Assembly (NCBI GenBank): GCA_965649825.1
Contig: OZ287711.1
Coordinates: 310,001-374,000, forward strand
DNA length: 64,000 bases
Source: Penicillus capitatus
Taxonomy: Eukaryota; Chlorophyta
Reading direction: 5' to 3'
Shown here: positions 1 to 10,638 of the stretch, piece by piece
Layout: every line of letters begins with the position of its first letter
How positions within the stretch are numbered: position 1 is the stretch's first letter
The notes under the pieces: model-generated
What the model saw: the letters and a program-made list of their open reading frames with translations, nothing else
Told to the model about the DNA's origin: nothing
Databases searched by the model: none
Made by a program: the position numbers and the translations under genes

Positions 1-1394
1 CCTATGGAGCACCTGAAGCAATTCCTGTCTGCTGTCGCCGAGACTCTCGACATATTTTATGATGGACTGTCGATTCCATTACGTAAAATCACGACGAAGA
101 AGTGCGAGAAGGACAGACAGATCCAATAACTGCAAACCGTCCGTCGACTCCACTTCATTCCTTACGCACACGCGAGACAGGACCCGTCCATATCAGAGCC
201 TTTTTTTCTGATCTTTCCTGCTTTCAGATTTCGTCCAGTTAGTTTATAAACTTGTGAAAGAAGCAAAACAGAACGCCGACCTCTTCCATATTGGAGAGTT
301 TTCGAGGACGAAACCAACTTCACATTTAATTCAGCACTTAAGTCCTTGAAAGGATTTCTCATGAATAGATTGTTTCTTGCCTTTGCCGTCTGTGTCTGAG
401 TGGAATGCACATGTCGAAGAAGTTCTTTCCTTTACTCGACAGAAAAAGATGAAAGGAAAGACAGCGTTCACAAAGACGCTTGGAACGATTGTGTAAAATG
501 TTCGTTTCGGTTGAAAGCGGCGAAGTCCTACCGTGGCCCTGACTGGAAACGACGCTAGATACGTTATCTCTCTCTGATCCGGGGCAGTTTGTTTTACTGT
601 GCCGTTTTTGGTAATTTCTATGAACTAAGCTTGAAAAACTGCGTGGACGTTGCGTTGACAGCATTCCTCTATTTTGCGGAAGAGTTCTTCGTAAGCGGCT
701 ATCCATAACGGGTTGCGATCATGATTCGCTCACGTCAGCTTTGAATCTTCGGACTCTGAACGAAGATGAGCACGTAAGCACTCTCCTTAATTATCGGCGA
801 GAAATTAATCCCACCGCAGTCGCAGGGGTCGAAACAGGACTATGCATTTCCACGTCTTTGATGCTACGGCATTTGCTTCGCACTGCTCGGTCGGTGTTAC
901 ATAAATGAGGCGTTAGCAAGTGGTTTGTGCACGATCTCTTCTCGTTTCAGTCAGAAGCCATCCAGTCTCGCTGCACAGCGCCATTTCAAATAGGTTTTCT
1001 GCAAACATCGCTCCTTCTGGACACAAACGAAGTTTGTTCATGAATGGAGGGTTCTCCGTTACTGCTGGCGGAACATCTCGAAACGCACAGAACCGCACGC
1101 CCGCCCTTCGTTTTTTTTTCAGTGCGTTGCCTGAGGTCTCGAGAAGCGCTGCACATCATAGTCACCGGCAATGAACGCGACAGTCGAGACGCGTCCAGAT
1201 GTCAGAATCGTGTGATACGATATCTCTCTCAACCTCGTATCGTTGACCTCCAAGTCGTATCAGACACTTTGGCAAATCTTTTCTCGGATGACCTTTACCT
1301 GGTATCTGTTACTAAGTCGCTCCTCACTTCCGCTTTTTTGCTTCCTACGCGCAATACTGTTTCGCGTTGACAAGGACGTTCGCGTTTGCACCGA
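1..1394. other. upstream region without a supported gene
   Basis: Open frames here are short, overlap one another and show no recognisable domain. The last few hundred bases presumably hold the promoter and 5' leader of the GTPase gene that follows. I see no RNA gene or clear repeat. Confidence 0.4.
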
Positions 1395-2591
1395 ATGGAG
1401 GACCGACCTGGCTTCTCGCAGTTTCCCGTGTTCCTCGTCGTTGGGAGAACGCGCGTCGGAAAAGGCGAATTCATCTCCACCGCCCACCGCATTCTCAAAG
1501 GAAGCGCGCTTCCGAACATCGTATCCAGCCGTCTGGTTTCGCACACGAAAGAGACGAAGGGATATCCCGTGAGTCTCGGCGAACGCGACGTTCGAATGGT
1601 GGACACCGTCGGCTTCGACAACAGCAGCGGCACGGACATTCCCGAAGAGACGCTTCTGCGTTTTCTCGAAGAGACTGGAAAGGCAGACTTCTATCCGCCG
1701 CTCGTCATACTCCAGACGCTGTCCGCAATGGAGAAGGATCTGCTGACGAAGATGTCTGCTGTCTTCTCGCATATCGTCGTGGCTGTTCGAATGGCTGATG
1801 CATCCGCACTGGACGAAACGCGACGCGACATTGCTTTTGAGTGTCGGATAGAGCCGATCAAGGCCTTCCACCTGCAAGGGTTTGTGTCCGCGAAGCTCGA
1901 CGGTGGGATTAGTCGCCGACTGTATGACACAGGCGTCCAGGATATACTGGATTTCTACGGCGGCCTGACTCCCTCCAGAAGGGCACTGGACTTCTCGAGT
2001 TCGCTGTTCGCTGGAGAGTGTGTGAGAACGCCGTGCTCGTCGGAGACAAAATGCGTCGCAGTTTCGCACGAGCGCCACGAAACACGACGAGAGAGGAGGA
2101 CGACAAAGGTTCCCGTGATAATGACCCTCGCGCACGGTGGCCACTACGAAGAAGCGAATCCCTCTGTGGCCAAGGCCTTCAACTGGGGATCCGGCGCTTG
2201 CTCGGGGATAGGAATGCAGGCCGCCATTACTGCTGTTGCCGCTTCGGCCTCTGCTGCTGCGTTTGTCACACCTGTTTTGTGGGTGTGTGCCGGAATCGCC
2301 TGTCAGTACGCGTCGATGAAGGCGGGTGAAGACATCTGGGTTAGCGACACGAGGCAGGGGATCGCATACCTCGACGAAGAGAAGGAAGTCGACGTGAGAT
2401 ACGTCGTCACACAGAAGCTCCGCAGGACGTTTGTGAGAGAGGTACAGGAAGTGTGGAAGATACTTGCTGGCGAGATCAAGATCTTTAAGGCATACGAGTA
2501 CGGTCCGTGGAAGGAAGCAGGCGACGAGCGTCTGGACAGGTTCGAAACGGAACTGCCATCAGATCTGCCCGAGGGAAAACGTGTTGACTGA
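1395..2591 (+). CDS. AIG1/GIMAP-like P-loop GTPase with C-terminal hydrophobic segment
   Basis: A single uninterrupted frame of 398 aa from the first in-frame ATG; the frame also stays open upstream from a TTG. The fold is that of an AIG1/GIMAP-type GTPase: a G1 loop GRTRVGKGEF near residues 17-26, a threonine (SHTKE) that could be G2, and G3 DTVGF at about 70-74. The G4 region reads VVAVR and lacks NKxD, as is common in AIG1-type proteins. The residue after the P-loop lysine is Gly instead of Ser/Thr, which would normally help hold magnesium. Residues about 272-307 are Ala/Gly-rich and hydrophobic, so membrane association is plausible. A paralogue lies on the minus strand at 53439-54551 with the same motifs and tail. 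In animals and plants such proteins act in immunity and membrane remodelling; the role here is unknown. Confidence 0.85.
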   Translation: MEDRPGFSQFPVFLVVGRTRVGKGEFISTAHRILKGSALPNIVSSRLVSHTKETKGYPVSLGERDVRMVDTVGFDNSSGTDIPEETLLRFLEETGKADFYPPLVILQTLSAMEKDLLTKMSAVFSHIVVAVRMADASALDETRRDIAFECRIEPIKAFHLQGFVSAKLDGGISRRLYDTGVQDILDFYGGLTPSRRALDFSSSLFAGECVRTPCSSETKCVAVSHERHETRRERRTTKVPVIMTLAHGGHYEEANPSVAKAFNWGSGACSGIGMQAAITAVAASASAAAFVTPVLWVCAGIACQYASMKAGEDIWVSDTRQGIAYLDEEKEVDVRYVVTQKLRRTFVREVQEVWKILAGEIKIFKAYEYGPWKEAGDERLDRFETELPSDLPEGKRVD

Positions 2592-4525
2592 ACATCTCTA
2601 TTCGTAACCGGCGCCGCCGTAAACATTATCGATGTATGTCTTTTAACAGAATTCGCGTTGTTGCGCAGCAAATCTTCTGCCAATGTGTGCGGACGAAAGA
2701 AAAGAACGGTTATACAAAAAAGGGTACTAGCGCACATTGCTGTAACGACGAATCTCGCGCAGAAAGCATTCGTTTGCACCAACGAGCAATGCGTGTACGT
2801 TTTTTCTGTCGACGACGAAAACAGGATGTCGATTCGAACCGCCGTCGGCAAAGGTACAACGTTGCAAAAAGACACTGTCTTGCGTTTGCGACATATTTCA
2901 CGTCGCATTTGAACTCGTTATTCCATCGAAGAGGACACGAGGGAGTAAGTAGTGCGAAACAAAAGAGTTTGCAAGTGGAATGTGAGCGCCGTCACTGCTG
3001 TCTTAGTCCGCATCGCCTTACTCGTCTGACAAAATCGACAAAGATCCTATCGCGGACGTTTTGCATCTGCTTTATCGTCGTTACAGTCCAAGAAAACCCC
3101 ATGGGGCTGCGTATGCAGAAACAGGACTAGTCAATACAGGAGTCACAAATAATCTTCTTTCGACGAGATCTTCGATAGAATAAAGAATGGCACATTCAAG
3201 TATGGAGATGGTTTAGTGATTAGAAACAACAACACGAGGAATACCGAGCTGCTCACAGGAAACGGTAGGTTTGTTAGGCAGTGTCGCCGACATCGAGTTT
3301 TAGACGTCGCGGCATTTAATGTGTAATTCAGCGGAAGCGTGGAAGCGTTGCTGTGAAATCGTGTCAAATCTCGAGATGAACTTGCACGAAGATGCGCGTG
3401 AGGTTCTCACGTGGCGACGGGAACGCCTACGAACATACAAATAGAGTTCTTAATGATGTCACATATGAACCGAGAACATTCAAGTAACCTTTAGTTTCAG
3501 AATAGTATACATTCAATCCTTGCAACCTTCGACCACAATCGTAAGATTCATGCATAACTTTTGTGTCGAGCAACGTTCGAAACAGCGGAGATCTCGGTAT
3601 GCTTCTTACTCTGCACGAATCAGTCGTAACTCGGCGAAAAAGAACTTCAACGAATCTCCCCGTCTACGATGAAGAGGATTAGGTGAAGTCTTGGCGTATC
3701 TTGTGCCGTTTGTCTGATCAAAAAAACCCAATCACCGGCTGTAAACAGTGCCTGGGGCCATCGAAGCGGCGGGATGCGTGCCTCATCGAGGAATAGTGTT
3801 GTCTTGCGTTTGGAAGTGATGACACGAGTGTGACACGATGCAAGAATAACAAGAGGCATGAGGCCACGTGGATTTCGGCATTTAAGCGCACAATTCGTCT
3901 TACGTGCGTTCTTTTGCCAAGAGTTAACCATTGCCACAGTTGGTTCACTGCGATACTCGCATCCGAGGAAGGGTCTACAGGGAAATCCTTCATACGTGGT
4001 TCACGGGAGTGTGCGGTGACAAAGATCCATCTTGTGGAACTCTCGAAGCTGACTGCTGTTCGAATGAAAAGATCAGAGAGGATGTACATACATTCGAAAA
4101 CCATGTCCACCGATACTTTCTGATGACAAATTCTGACTATAGAGGTGTTTGGTCCGATAGCGAATGCGTGCGAAGATGCATGCCAAGTGGAAGTAGAACT
4201 GTGTCTAATGTTTTTAGACTTCTGTTTTGCAGTACCGCGCGCTGCGTCAAGTAGACAGGATAAGCCATATCGAAGTCTTAGCGGGTTTCGCGACCGAAAG
4301 CGAGAGACGTCGCGTTTTCGTCACGTTAACTTAAAAACCTGTTTCGAAGAACATGCAGCACCGTTTGACGATATGCAAACTTGTATGTCGATCTTTTCGT
4401 TTTTTTTTTCTTCTATTTTAGCAGAGAAGAAGAAGAGAAGTCATGTCACAGCTTTGTACGTTGAGCCCAATCTTAGAGATCAGCACGAAAAGAAAAAAAC
4501 TCTGGTATGCAATTGATCCTTCTCT
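2592..4525. other. gene-poor stretch
   Basis: About 1.9 kb with only short overlapping frames and no domain that I recognise. I see no RNA gene, clear repeat or transposon end. Confidence 0.4.
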
Positions 4526-4921
4526 TCAGCCTTCGACGGCCGAGTGGGTGGAACTCTCGGACTCTGCGCTGTTGTTGGATATGTTCACGTTCTGCAGCTT
4601 TACGTTCGACGCCTTCGCGTGGACGACTCCGCCGTCAGACTTTGCGCTGTTATTGATCGCGGCGGTGTTGTCCAACGTCACGTTCGAATTCTCCGCGTAG
4701 ACGACTCCGCCATTAGTCTCTTTTGCGCGATTGCTGGTCGCGGTTGTGTTCTACAGCGTCACGTTCGATTCCCTTGCGTATACGACTCCGCCGCCGTAAA
4801 TGGTAAAGCCGTCTGTTGCCATCCAGTTGTCTGTGAACGCCGTGTTCGTCACTGGCGGAGGAACTGCGTTGGATCGCGGCAGTGAGCAGGACCACACGAA
4901 CAAACGCGGATCAAAACCTTA
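4526..4921 (-). pseudogene. degraded right-handed beta-helix repeat protein
   Basis: On the minus strand this stretch encodes three successive units of about 32 residues. Each has a GGVVYA/GGVVHA turn followed by SNVTL or SNVKL and an Asn-rich segment such as INNSA, the pattern of Pmp/adhesin-like parallel beta-helices. The first unit runs into an in-frame TAG at 4753-4751, and the frame after it ends at 4526. No start codon or signal peptide is found in frame upstream; the frame is closed by TAA near 4924. A further degenerate unit (GGGVTCFVRNENVQL) reads on the same strand at about 5190-5255. This is best read as the remains of a secreted or surface repeat protein. An unrecognised intron over the stop is possible but less likely. 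Confidence 0.6.
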
Positions 4922-5324
4922 TCTATCACTGGAGAAAAACCGGCAACAGGTGCAGCTTGCAGAAGTCGGTGTTATGATGTGACTGAAAGGACAACATGAC
5001 AGCAACTCCTGCAAGATGAACCTGTGCAGTGCCATCCTTTCTCTCCACAATCTGTCGCCGTCCTGTCACATCCAGCTCGACACAGCGTCAACATCACTTC
5101 AGCCAGCGTCGTGTCGAACAAGCATACTTCTACGAAGACGACGAAGACCTCAAAGAGACAACGTCATCGTCAACCCTGCCATTACATAACATCTTAATTG
5201 AACATTCTCGTTTCGAACAAAACACGTCACTCCGCCGCCAGAAATCGATGTGGCAGGGTGCTCTAGCTGTCCTCTATCCCCTTTTCATCATCTATCCGCC
5301 GAACGATGCCCATCGTCTTCTGCA
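4922..5324. other. intergenic with further decayed beta-helix sequence
   Basis: Contains the degenerate GGGV repeat unit near 5190-5255 on the minus strand and otherwise no supported gene. The kinase stop codon lies immediately beyond. Confidence 0.4.
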
Positions 5325-6278
5325 CTACTGAAGCGGAACGCGCGCTTCGTCTACCAGCGATTGTATCTCTTCGACAGACTGCAGATCGCGTTGCTCTTCG
5401 AGCGTCCAGTTCATATCCATCGCGCCAGAAGGTAAGCTTGTCTGATACCACGCGTGATTTTGAATGTCTTCAATTGAAAAGCGATCCTTAGGATTCAACA
5501 CTAGGATCTTCTGAATCAAATCCCGACAGTCGTCCGACATCGATCCACGCGGTATCTCGTAGTCGACTCTTCTTAAGCGACCCAGAATGACGGCGCCGTT
5601 CGCTCTTGGATTCTCTCCCTTTCTTTCAAAGGGATACCGTCTCACGAGCATCACGTAGAGAAACACACCGCAGCTCCAGATGTCTGCTTTCTTGCCATCG
5701 TATGGATCGCCACGGTTTTCCCTCAGAATCACTTCCGGTGCCAGGTAGGGTCGCGTTCCGACGACGGTCGTCGGGACGGAGTCCTTGTCAACGTGCTTCG
5801 AGAATCCGAAGTCGCAGATCTTGAGCAGAGGCCAGGCATTGTCATTCAGCAATGTGTTTTCGAGTTTGATGTCGCGATTGGCGACGCCCATTCGGTGGCA
5901 GTAATCCAGTCCGATGATCAGCTGCTGGAAGAACCAGCGGACCATATCCTCCGAGAGACCACGGCGCTGGCGGATGTACTCCACCAGGTCGCCCCCTTTT
6001 GCGTACTCCATGACGATCGCCAGGTAGCGCGCCGTCAGGAAGACGCCCTTGAACTGGATGACATGATGGTGCAGGAGGTTCTTGTGATTGAGAATCTCCC
6101 GTTCGACGTTCGTGTTAATGCACGGACCACGGGGCAGGAATTTGATGGCGACCCGTTCGCCGACGCGCACGTCTTGAGCGAGGATGACGAATCCGAACGA
6201 GCCTCGGTTGAGGTCGCTTATCTTGCGATAGCGCGGATGGTCGACGAGCGGATCTACTTCGGCAGCTTCGTCCGACAT
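5325..6278 (-). CDS. SnRK2-like serine/threonine protein kinase
   Basis: A 317-residue, apparently intronless kinase. The glycine loop (NRGSFGFV) is near residues 25-32, the ATP lysine (VAIKF) at K46, the catalytic loop ANRDIKLEN near 133-141, DFG at 156-158 and APE at 180-182. HRD is replaced by NRD and followed by IKLENTLL, the signature seen in algal SnRK2-type kinases. The domain fills most of the protein; the C-terminal 50 residues are acidic and short. I chose the ATG at 6278 because the frame upstream only extends to a GTG. Plant SnRK2 kinases act in osmotic, ABA or nutrient stress signalling; here only the catalytic family is secure. It may be a broader CAMK/SnRK-like kinase. Confidence 0.88.
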   Translation of the reverse strand: MSDEAAEVDPLVDHPRYRKISDLNRGSFGFVILAQDVRVGERVAIKFLPRGPCINTNVEREILNHKNLLHHHVIQFKGVFLTARYLAIVMEYAKGGDLVEYIRQRRGLSEDMVRWFFQQLIIGLDYCHRMGVANRDIKLENTLLNDNAWPLLKICDFGFSKHVDKDSVPTTVVGTRPYLAPEVILRENRGDPYDGKKADIWSCGVFLYVMLVRRYPFERKGENPRANGAVILGRLRRVDYEIPRGSMSDDCRDLIQKILVLNPKDRFSIEDIQNHAWYQTSLPSGAMDMNWTLEEQRDLQSVEEIQSLVDEARVPLQ

Positions 6279-6527
6279 GGAGAGGGCTTTGACGGTGTTG
6301 CAGAATTCAACCGCAACGGTAACTGACAAGCGACAGCACGAATCGCCTAACACGGTGCACTATTCATCGCTGATGGACGCATGATGTTTGATAATGGTTT
6401 TGCATGAAATGTCGAGCATGTCTTTTCAAACGGCGTTTCGCAGTCTACTGTGTATCACACATATTATGCACAGCCTTAGATGTGGCGGCAAGAGAACGTT
6501 GGTCTACTCTTCTCAGATCGATGTCTC

Positions 6528-8142
6528 TTAGATGCGCCGGAGGTTTGGAAAGGACTTCATCAGTGCCGCCGTTTGATCAGGGGACAGAGCGTTCTTCGAA
6601 GGAAACCGCAATTCTCTCAGCTTTGTCATGTGTCCCTCCAATTGCTGGACTCGAAGCAAAGCGAATGGCCAAGAACTCGACAGCTCGAGCTCTCTCAGAT
6701 TGGACATCGCTGTCAGGCGTCGGTAGAACTGAGGCGACTCGCAGTGCGAACGGCACGGCTGGAAATGCAGCTTCGTCAGATCGGGCAGAGTCCCCAGAGC
6801 ATCGAAGAAATCGTCCTCCACGCCAACCTTCAACACCTTCAGCGTCTTCAGCCTCCTCATTCGCGCAAGAGTGGATGAGGGCAGCGGAGAAGGAGGCTGC
6901 GAGAGAGGTGGCAGTGGATCTGGGCCGCTGTTTATGATTTTGAGTGATTCTAGTTTTGGCATGCTGGCCAAGAAGTCGGGGAAATCTGTGGGCAGATCGG
7001 AATGGGATCGGATGTCGAGATCGACCAGCGACGTCAGGCAACGCAGAGATCGACCAGAGATGCGCCCCATCAAGACTAGACGCGTCAACTGCGTCATGAC
7101 GGTCAGCGATTCCGTCATCTCCAGCGGAAACAGCGACTTCCACGTCTCTCTGAGCACGAGCCCACGGAGATGGACCAGCGAGAACACCGATTCCATAAAG
7201 GCATCGACGCTGTCGCACTTGACGCCTGCCGCGACGAACTCCGTCAGATGATGCATGTCGCTCAGAACGGCGGCGAAATTGCTGTTCTTCTCGTCGACGT
7301 CGTCAACGGACAGGCTCTCCAGTCGAGAGAAAGAACGCAGGATGGACCAGTCTTTGAGTTGGGGATGCTGTCCGAGCACGCCGAGACGCAGAGATCGCAG
7401 AGAAGAGGCATAGGGGGCGATCACCTGCAACACACATCAGTACCGTCGGGTATTGCCTTAGGCGTACCTGCAGTCTGGGAAGGGCGTCGTGCAGGTGAGC
7501 CGGCGAAGATTTGCACGAGATCTCGAGTTGTGTCAGTCGCGTGAGCGATGGGAAAAGCAACTCGCCGCTGCGGCCGACGAGAACGTTGATGTTTCCCGTC
7601 AGCCTTTGCAGTCTTCGCAGTTCGGTGATGGGCATCGGATCGACATCCACTCTGCAGAACGCATGGATGGTCAGTGCCGTCAGACATGACAGCTCTCTCA
7701 CGACATCCGTCATCGCACGGAAGATCTCCGGAGCGTCGATTTTGAGAGAGAGCGATTCTAGACGCTCCACCGAACGAAGACTCAAAGTCAGGCTTTCCGG
7801 AATGTGGCAGGTTCGGTAGAACGGCAGCTGAAGGTGCTGAAGATGCCGCAGTTGGGGGAGATAGGGAATCAGATGCGTTTCCAGGACGTCTGCTGTCTTG
7901 GGAGCATTGAAGAAGTGCAGAGAGGTGACGGTTGGGAATGCCTCGGCGATGTGTTGGATATCGCCCATGTGCATTTCTCCAAGCTTAACTGGCAGTTTCC
8001 GGGTAGCTTCGTACCAACGACGACAAACCAGACGGCATTCGTGAATGCCTTCGTCCAAAACGCACGTGAGGATCTTTAGCAGGAAGTACTCTTCCTCGAG
8101 CAGTGTGCTCAGGAGGCGGCCTTCAGTCAATGCAGACTCCAT
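6528..8142 (-). CDS. F-box-like leucine-rich repeat protein 1
   Basis: Two exons, 8142-7468 and 7424-6528, with a 43-nt GT-AG intron at 7467-7425, giving 523 aa. The N-terminus has an F-box-like helix set (LLEEEYFLLKIL, then ECRLVCRRW). The rest is a run of irregular leucine-rich repeats with LxxLxxL spacing. Paralogues at 56189-57800 and 61983-63766 share the N-terminal motif, the order of repeats and an intron after the equivalent glutamine codon. The layout resembles F-box/LRR substrate adaptors of SCF ubiquitin ligases. No target can be inferred. It is divergently oriented from PSAO, with about 470 bp between start codons. Confidence 0.82.
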
Positions 8143-8608
8143 GTTATGATCCGGCGCCGGATCGACACAAGGGATAGCGTCGTCGTGTTTGAGGAACTCT
8201 GGAGGCGACGGTCGGGGAAAACAAAGACGGATGCAAGGAGAAGGTAGTCCACGGCTCGCGACGGTTGGCACGCTGACGTGGTTTCACGGACACGTACGAC
8301 GCACTCCCTGAGCTCTCCTGCTGGATATGGCATCAAACCATCACCCCACTCGGCACGCTTCCCTAGAGAAGACGAATAAGACTTCGATTTTAAAGTTCGT
8401 TACTCTTTCTGTTAACGTTCGCTCACTCTTTTATGAAGTCTGTGCCAATTGAGGTCATGCACGCTGTCTCAGCTCTGGCAAGCAGTTTGGTCTGCACTGA
8501 CCGTATCCGTATGCGCGCCGTATGCAAGATCGATCTGTCTGAGATCTGCGAGGCTGCCATTCGTTCCTGCGTCTCTCGCCTTTTGCCTCGCCGTCAGATT
8601 TTTGCATC
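8143..8608. promoter_or_regulatory. shared upstream region of LRR1 and PSAO
   Basis: About 470 bp separate two divergent start codons. Some frames run through it, but none carries a recognisable signal peptide or domain. An unrecognised upstream PSAO exon cannot be excluded. A TCACTCTTTT motif is present near 8429. Confidence 0.4.
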
Positions 8609-9138
8609 ATGGCTTTGTCGACTGCACCCAACGGTCTCGGGCGTCTGACCTCTGGACGTACGGCGTTCACGCGTCCCGGTAGGACAGCAATCGCTTGCCG
8701 AGATGCCTCGCATCAGCGTCGTCTTCAGGTGTCGCCGGGAGACATCTGAAGGCAGGGCGTCGCTCCGTCGCGTCTCTGCGTCAAGTCACCGTCATGAGCT
8801 CGGGCAAAGAGTTCGACAAAAACTGGCTCAATGCCAATCCTCTCGTCCTCGTGCTCGGTTTCGCCGGCTGGGTCGTGCCATCGTCCATTGGCGTCCCTGC
8901 CTTCAATGGCAGCAGTCTAACGGCGAGTTTCTTCGCATCCATTGGCGAAGAACTCGCTCACTGGCCCACGGGACCGTCCATCGATTCCAAGTTCTGGTAA
9001 CCCCACCCGATTCGCTTTCCCCTTTCGGATCATCTATCGTCCAGGCTGTACCTCGTGACGTGGCATCTCGGTCTGTTCCTCTGTTTGACGCTGGGTCAGA
9101 TCGGATGGAACGGAAGGAAGCAAGGATATTTCCCTTGA
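8609..9138 (+). CDS. PSAO: photosystem I subunit O (PsaO)
   Basis: Three exons (8609-8678, 8729-8996, 9045-9138) joined by GT-AG introns of 50 and 48 nt encode 143 aa. The mature part is characteristic of PsaO: FDKNWL, GWVVPSSI, SIGEELAHWPTGP and WLYLVTWHLGLFLCLTLGQI, ending GRKQGYFP, with two membrane segments. PsaO is a small nuclear-encoded PSI subunit near the light-harvesting docking side. The first 45 or so residues are Ser/Arg/Ala-rich, like a plastid transit peptide, and have no obvious ER signal peptide. That would fit a primary plastid unless an upstream exon was missed. The exon sum is exactly divisible by three. It converges with the LESV gene, 92 bp apart. Confidence 0.9.
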
Positions 9139-9230
9139 AAAGTGTGACGTGTCATTTTTGATCGACGCGATGAGAATGAGAAGAAACTTCGTTTAGACGA
9201 TCCGTTCATGCGCCACGTGGCGTTTCGATT

Positions 9231-10589
9231 TCATCGTGTACGCGGTTCGATCGTCACAGCTCGAAGCTGAGAAGAAGCTGCCAGAGCTATGTCATAGCGA
9301 CCCGTCTCGACGACGGGAAAGAAATCCGTCTCCGGAATGGGCTCCCTCACATCCCAATGCTCTCCACTTGTACTGTGACCGGATCGATGCGCCAAACCGT
9401 CTGCCGCACGTCACATCATGTCACACTTGCAGCGCACAAAAGAGTGAGATTACCTGAGCGCGATTTGGATTCTCTCCACCAGCGATGGTAGACATCATCC
9501 GATTCCTTACGCCAGTTCTCACCCCACTTCGCCATCTCACACTTATCCTCCAGAAACGCCTCCCATTTTTCTCCCCAGTGCACTACGCCGCCGTCAAACA
9601 CATCTTCATACCACTACCGAGGCACCATCAAAAAGAGTGAGAAATGGAGTGATGCCTTGTCTGTCCACAGATTTCCGTTTCCTTCGTGATCGATCTCATC
9701 TCCCCAATTCTCGTGCCATACGCCTGTCCCTTTCTTTCCCCATTTCTTACTCCATCGTCGGCTACGACCGTCCTTCACAAAGTACTCCTCCCATGCCTCC
9801 TCCCACTCTTCCTCCCGATCCGGATCGCGACACCATCTAAAGAAGAGTCACTCAATGCAGCCTTCTCACACTTTGCTGCTGTACTTAATGCACGTCTTGT
9901 GCAGGATGTGCGAGTGGAGCACGCTATCGAAGTACATTTTCTCGATCCAATGCTCTCGCCATGTCTTTCCGTCGCCATCGCCGCCCGATTTCTCCGCGCC
10001 CAGTTCCTTCAGTCCATTCCAATCGGACGCATCCCACCACGATTCCTCCCACAAGATCTACACAAGTGCCTTCCATGCACCCAGCTACGCACGTACGCAC
10101 CTTTTCGGCGCGGTTCACAGCAACGGTCGTCACCGTTGTCTTCCTGAATCCCTCCTCGCCGCGGAGCTTTGTCACCGTCTGACGCGTCTGGACATCGGAA
10201 GGCGGCAGTCGACGCACGACGTGTCCGCGGTGGATTCCGGAACCTGGATCGCGTGTCTCTCTTAGCCGCGGCACCGTCAACGTCCTGTCAGACGGGCGCC
10301 TCTCCTACGCCACTCCGATTCCGTGGCTTCCCTCGCCACGCGTCACACCTTCAGCGCGCGGCACAAAACGCGTTTCCATAAGCGCGATCGCCACAAAGCG
10401 CGACAGCCAGCTTCTAAGCGCCACGGCGTCGCGGATCGAGGCGGGACGCCAGCTGTTCGCATCGGTACCTGCAGCGATGCCTGTCAGCCTCAGTCGCTGT
10501 CATCCTCCTGAAAATACCTCCACAATTCCCACCACGTCATCGTACTTAAGAACGAACAGACCGACTGTCTTCGTTGCGACTATCTTCAT
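9231..10589 (-). CDS. LESV: LESV/ESV1-type tryptophan-rich starch-matrix protein
   Basis: Seven exons are proposed on the minus strand: 10589-10518, 10496-10347, 10304-10101, 10057-9936, 9836-9656, 9613-9454 and 9400-9231, for 352 aa. The C-terminal two thirds carry the Trp/acidic domain of LESV/ESV1: WDASDWNGLKELGAEKSG, then repeated WREHW, VWHENWGDE, HWGEKWEAF and WGENWR blocks, then SGEHWD and a terminal SSQLRAV. In plants these proteins bind alpha-glucan chains and organise the starch granule matrix. The intron at 9655-9614 is GC-AG. The first exon is the weakest part: its intron would be only 21 nt, and the start lies 49 bp from a divergent start codon. The N-terminus is not a classic transit peptide, so location (plastid or cytosol) is open. 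Confidence 0.85.
9614..9655 (-). other. GC-AG intron in the LESV-like gene
   Basis: Between LWTDK and WYEDVF the reading frame is only restored by a 42-nt intron starting GCATC after AAG and ending GTAG. It contains TTCTCACTCTTTTT, the motif found in many introns of this window. Confidence 0.75.
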
Positions 10590-10638
10590 CCAGCACTCCG
10601 CGTTCGTTTTCTATCATAACAAACAGCTTCCGTTCAAA

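Noticed and set aside
1260-2144. 294-codon minus-strand frame
   Set aside because: It is antisense to the GTPase gene and encodes a compositionally odd sequence with no domain; a shadow frame.
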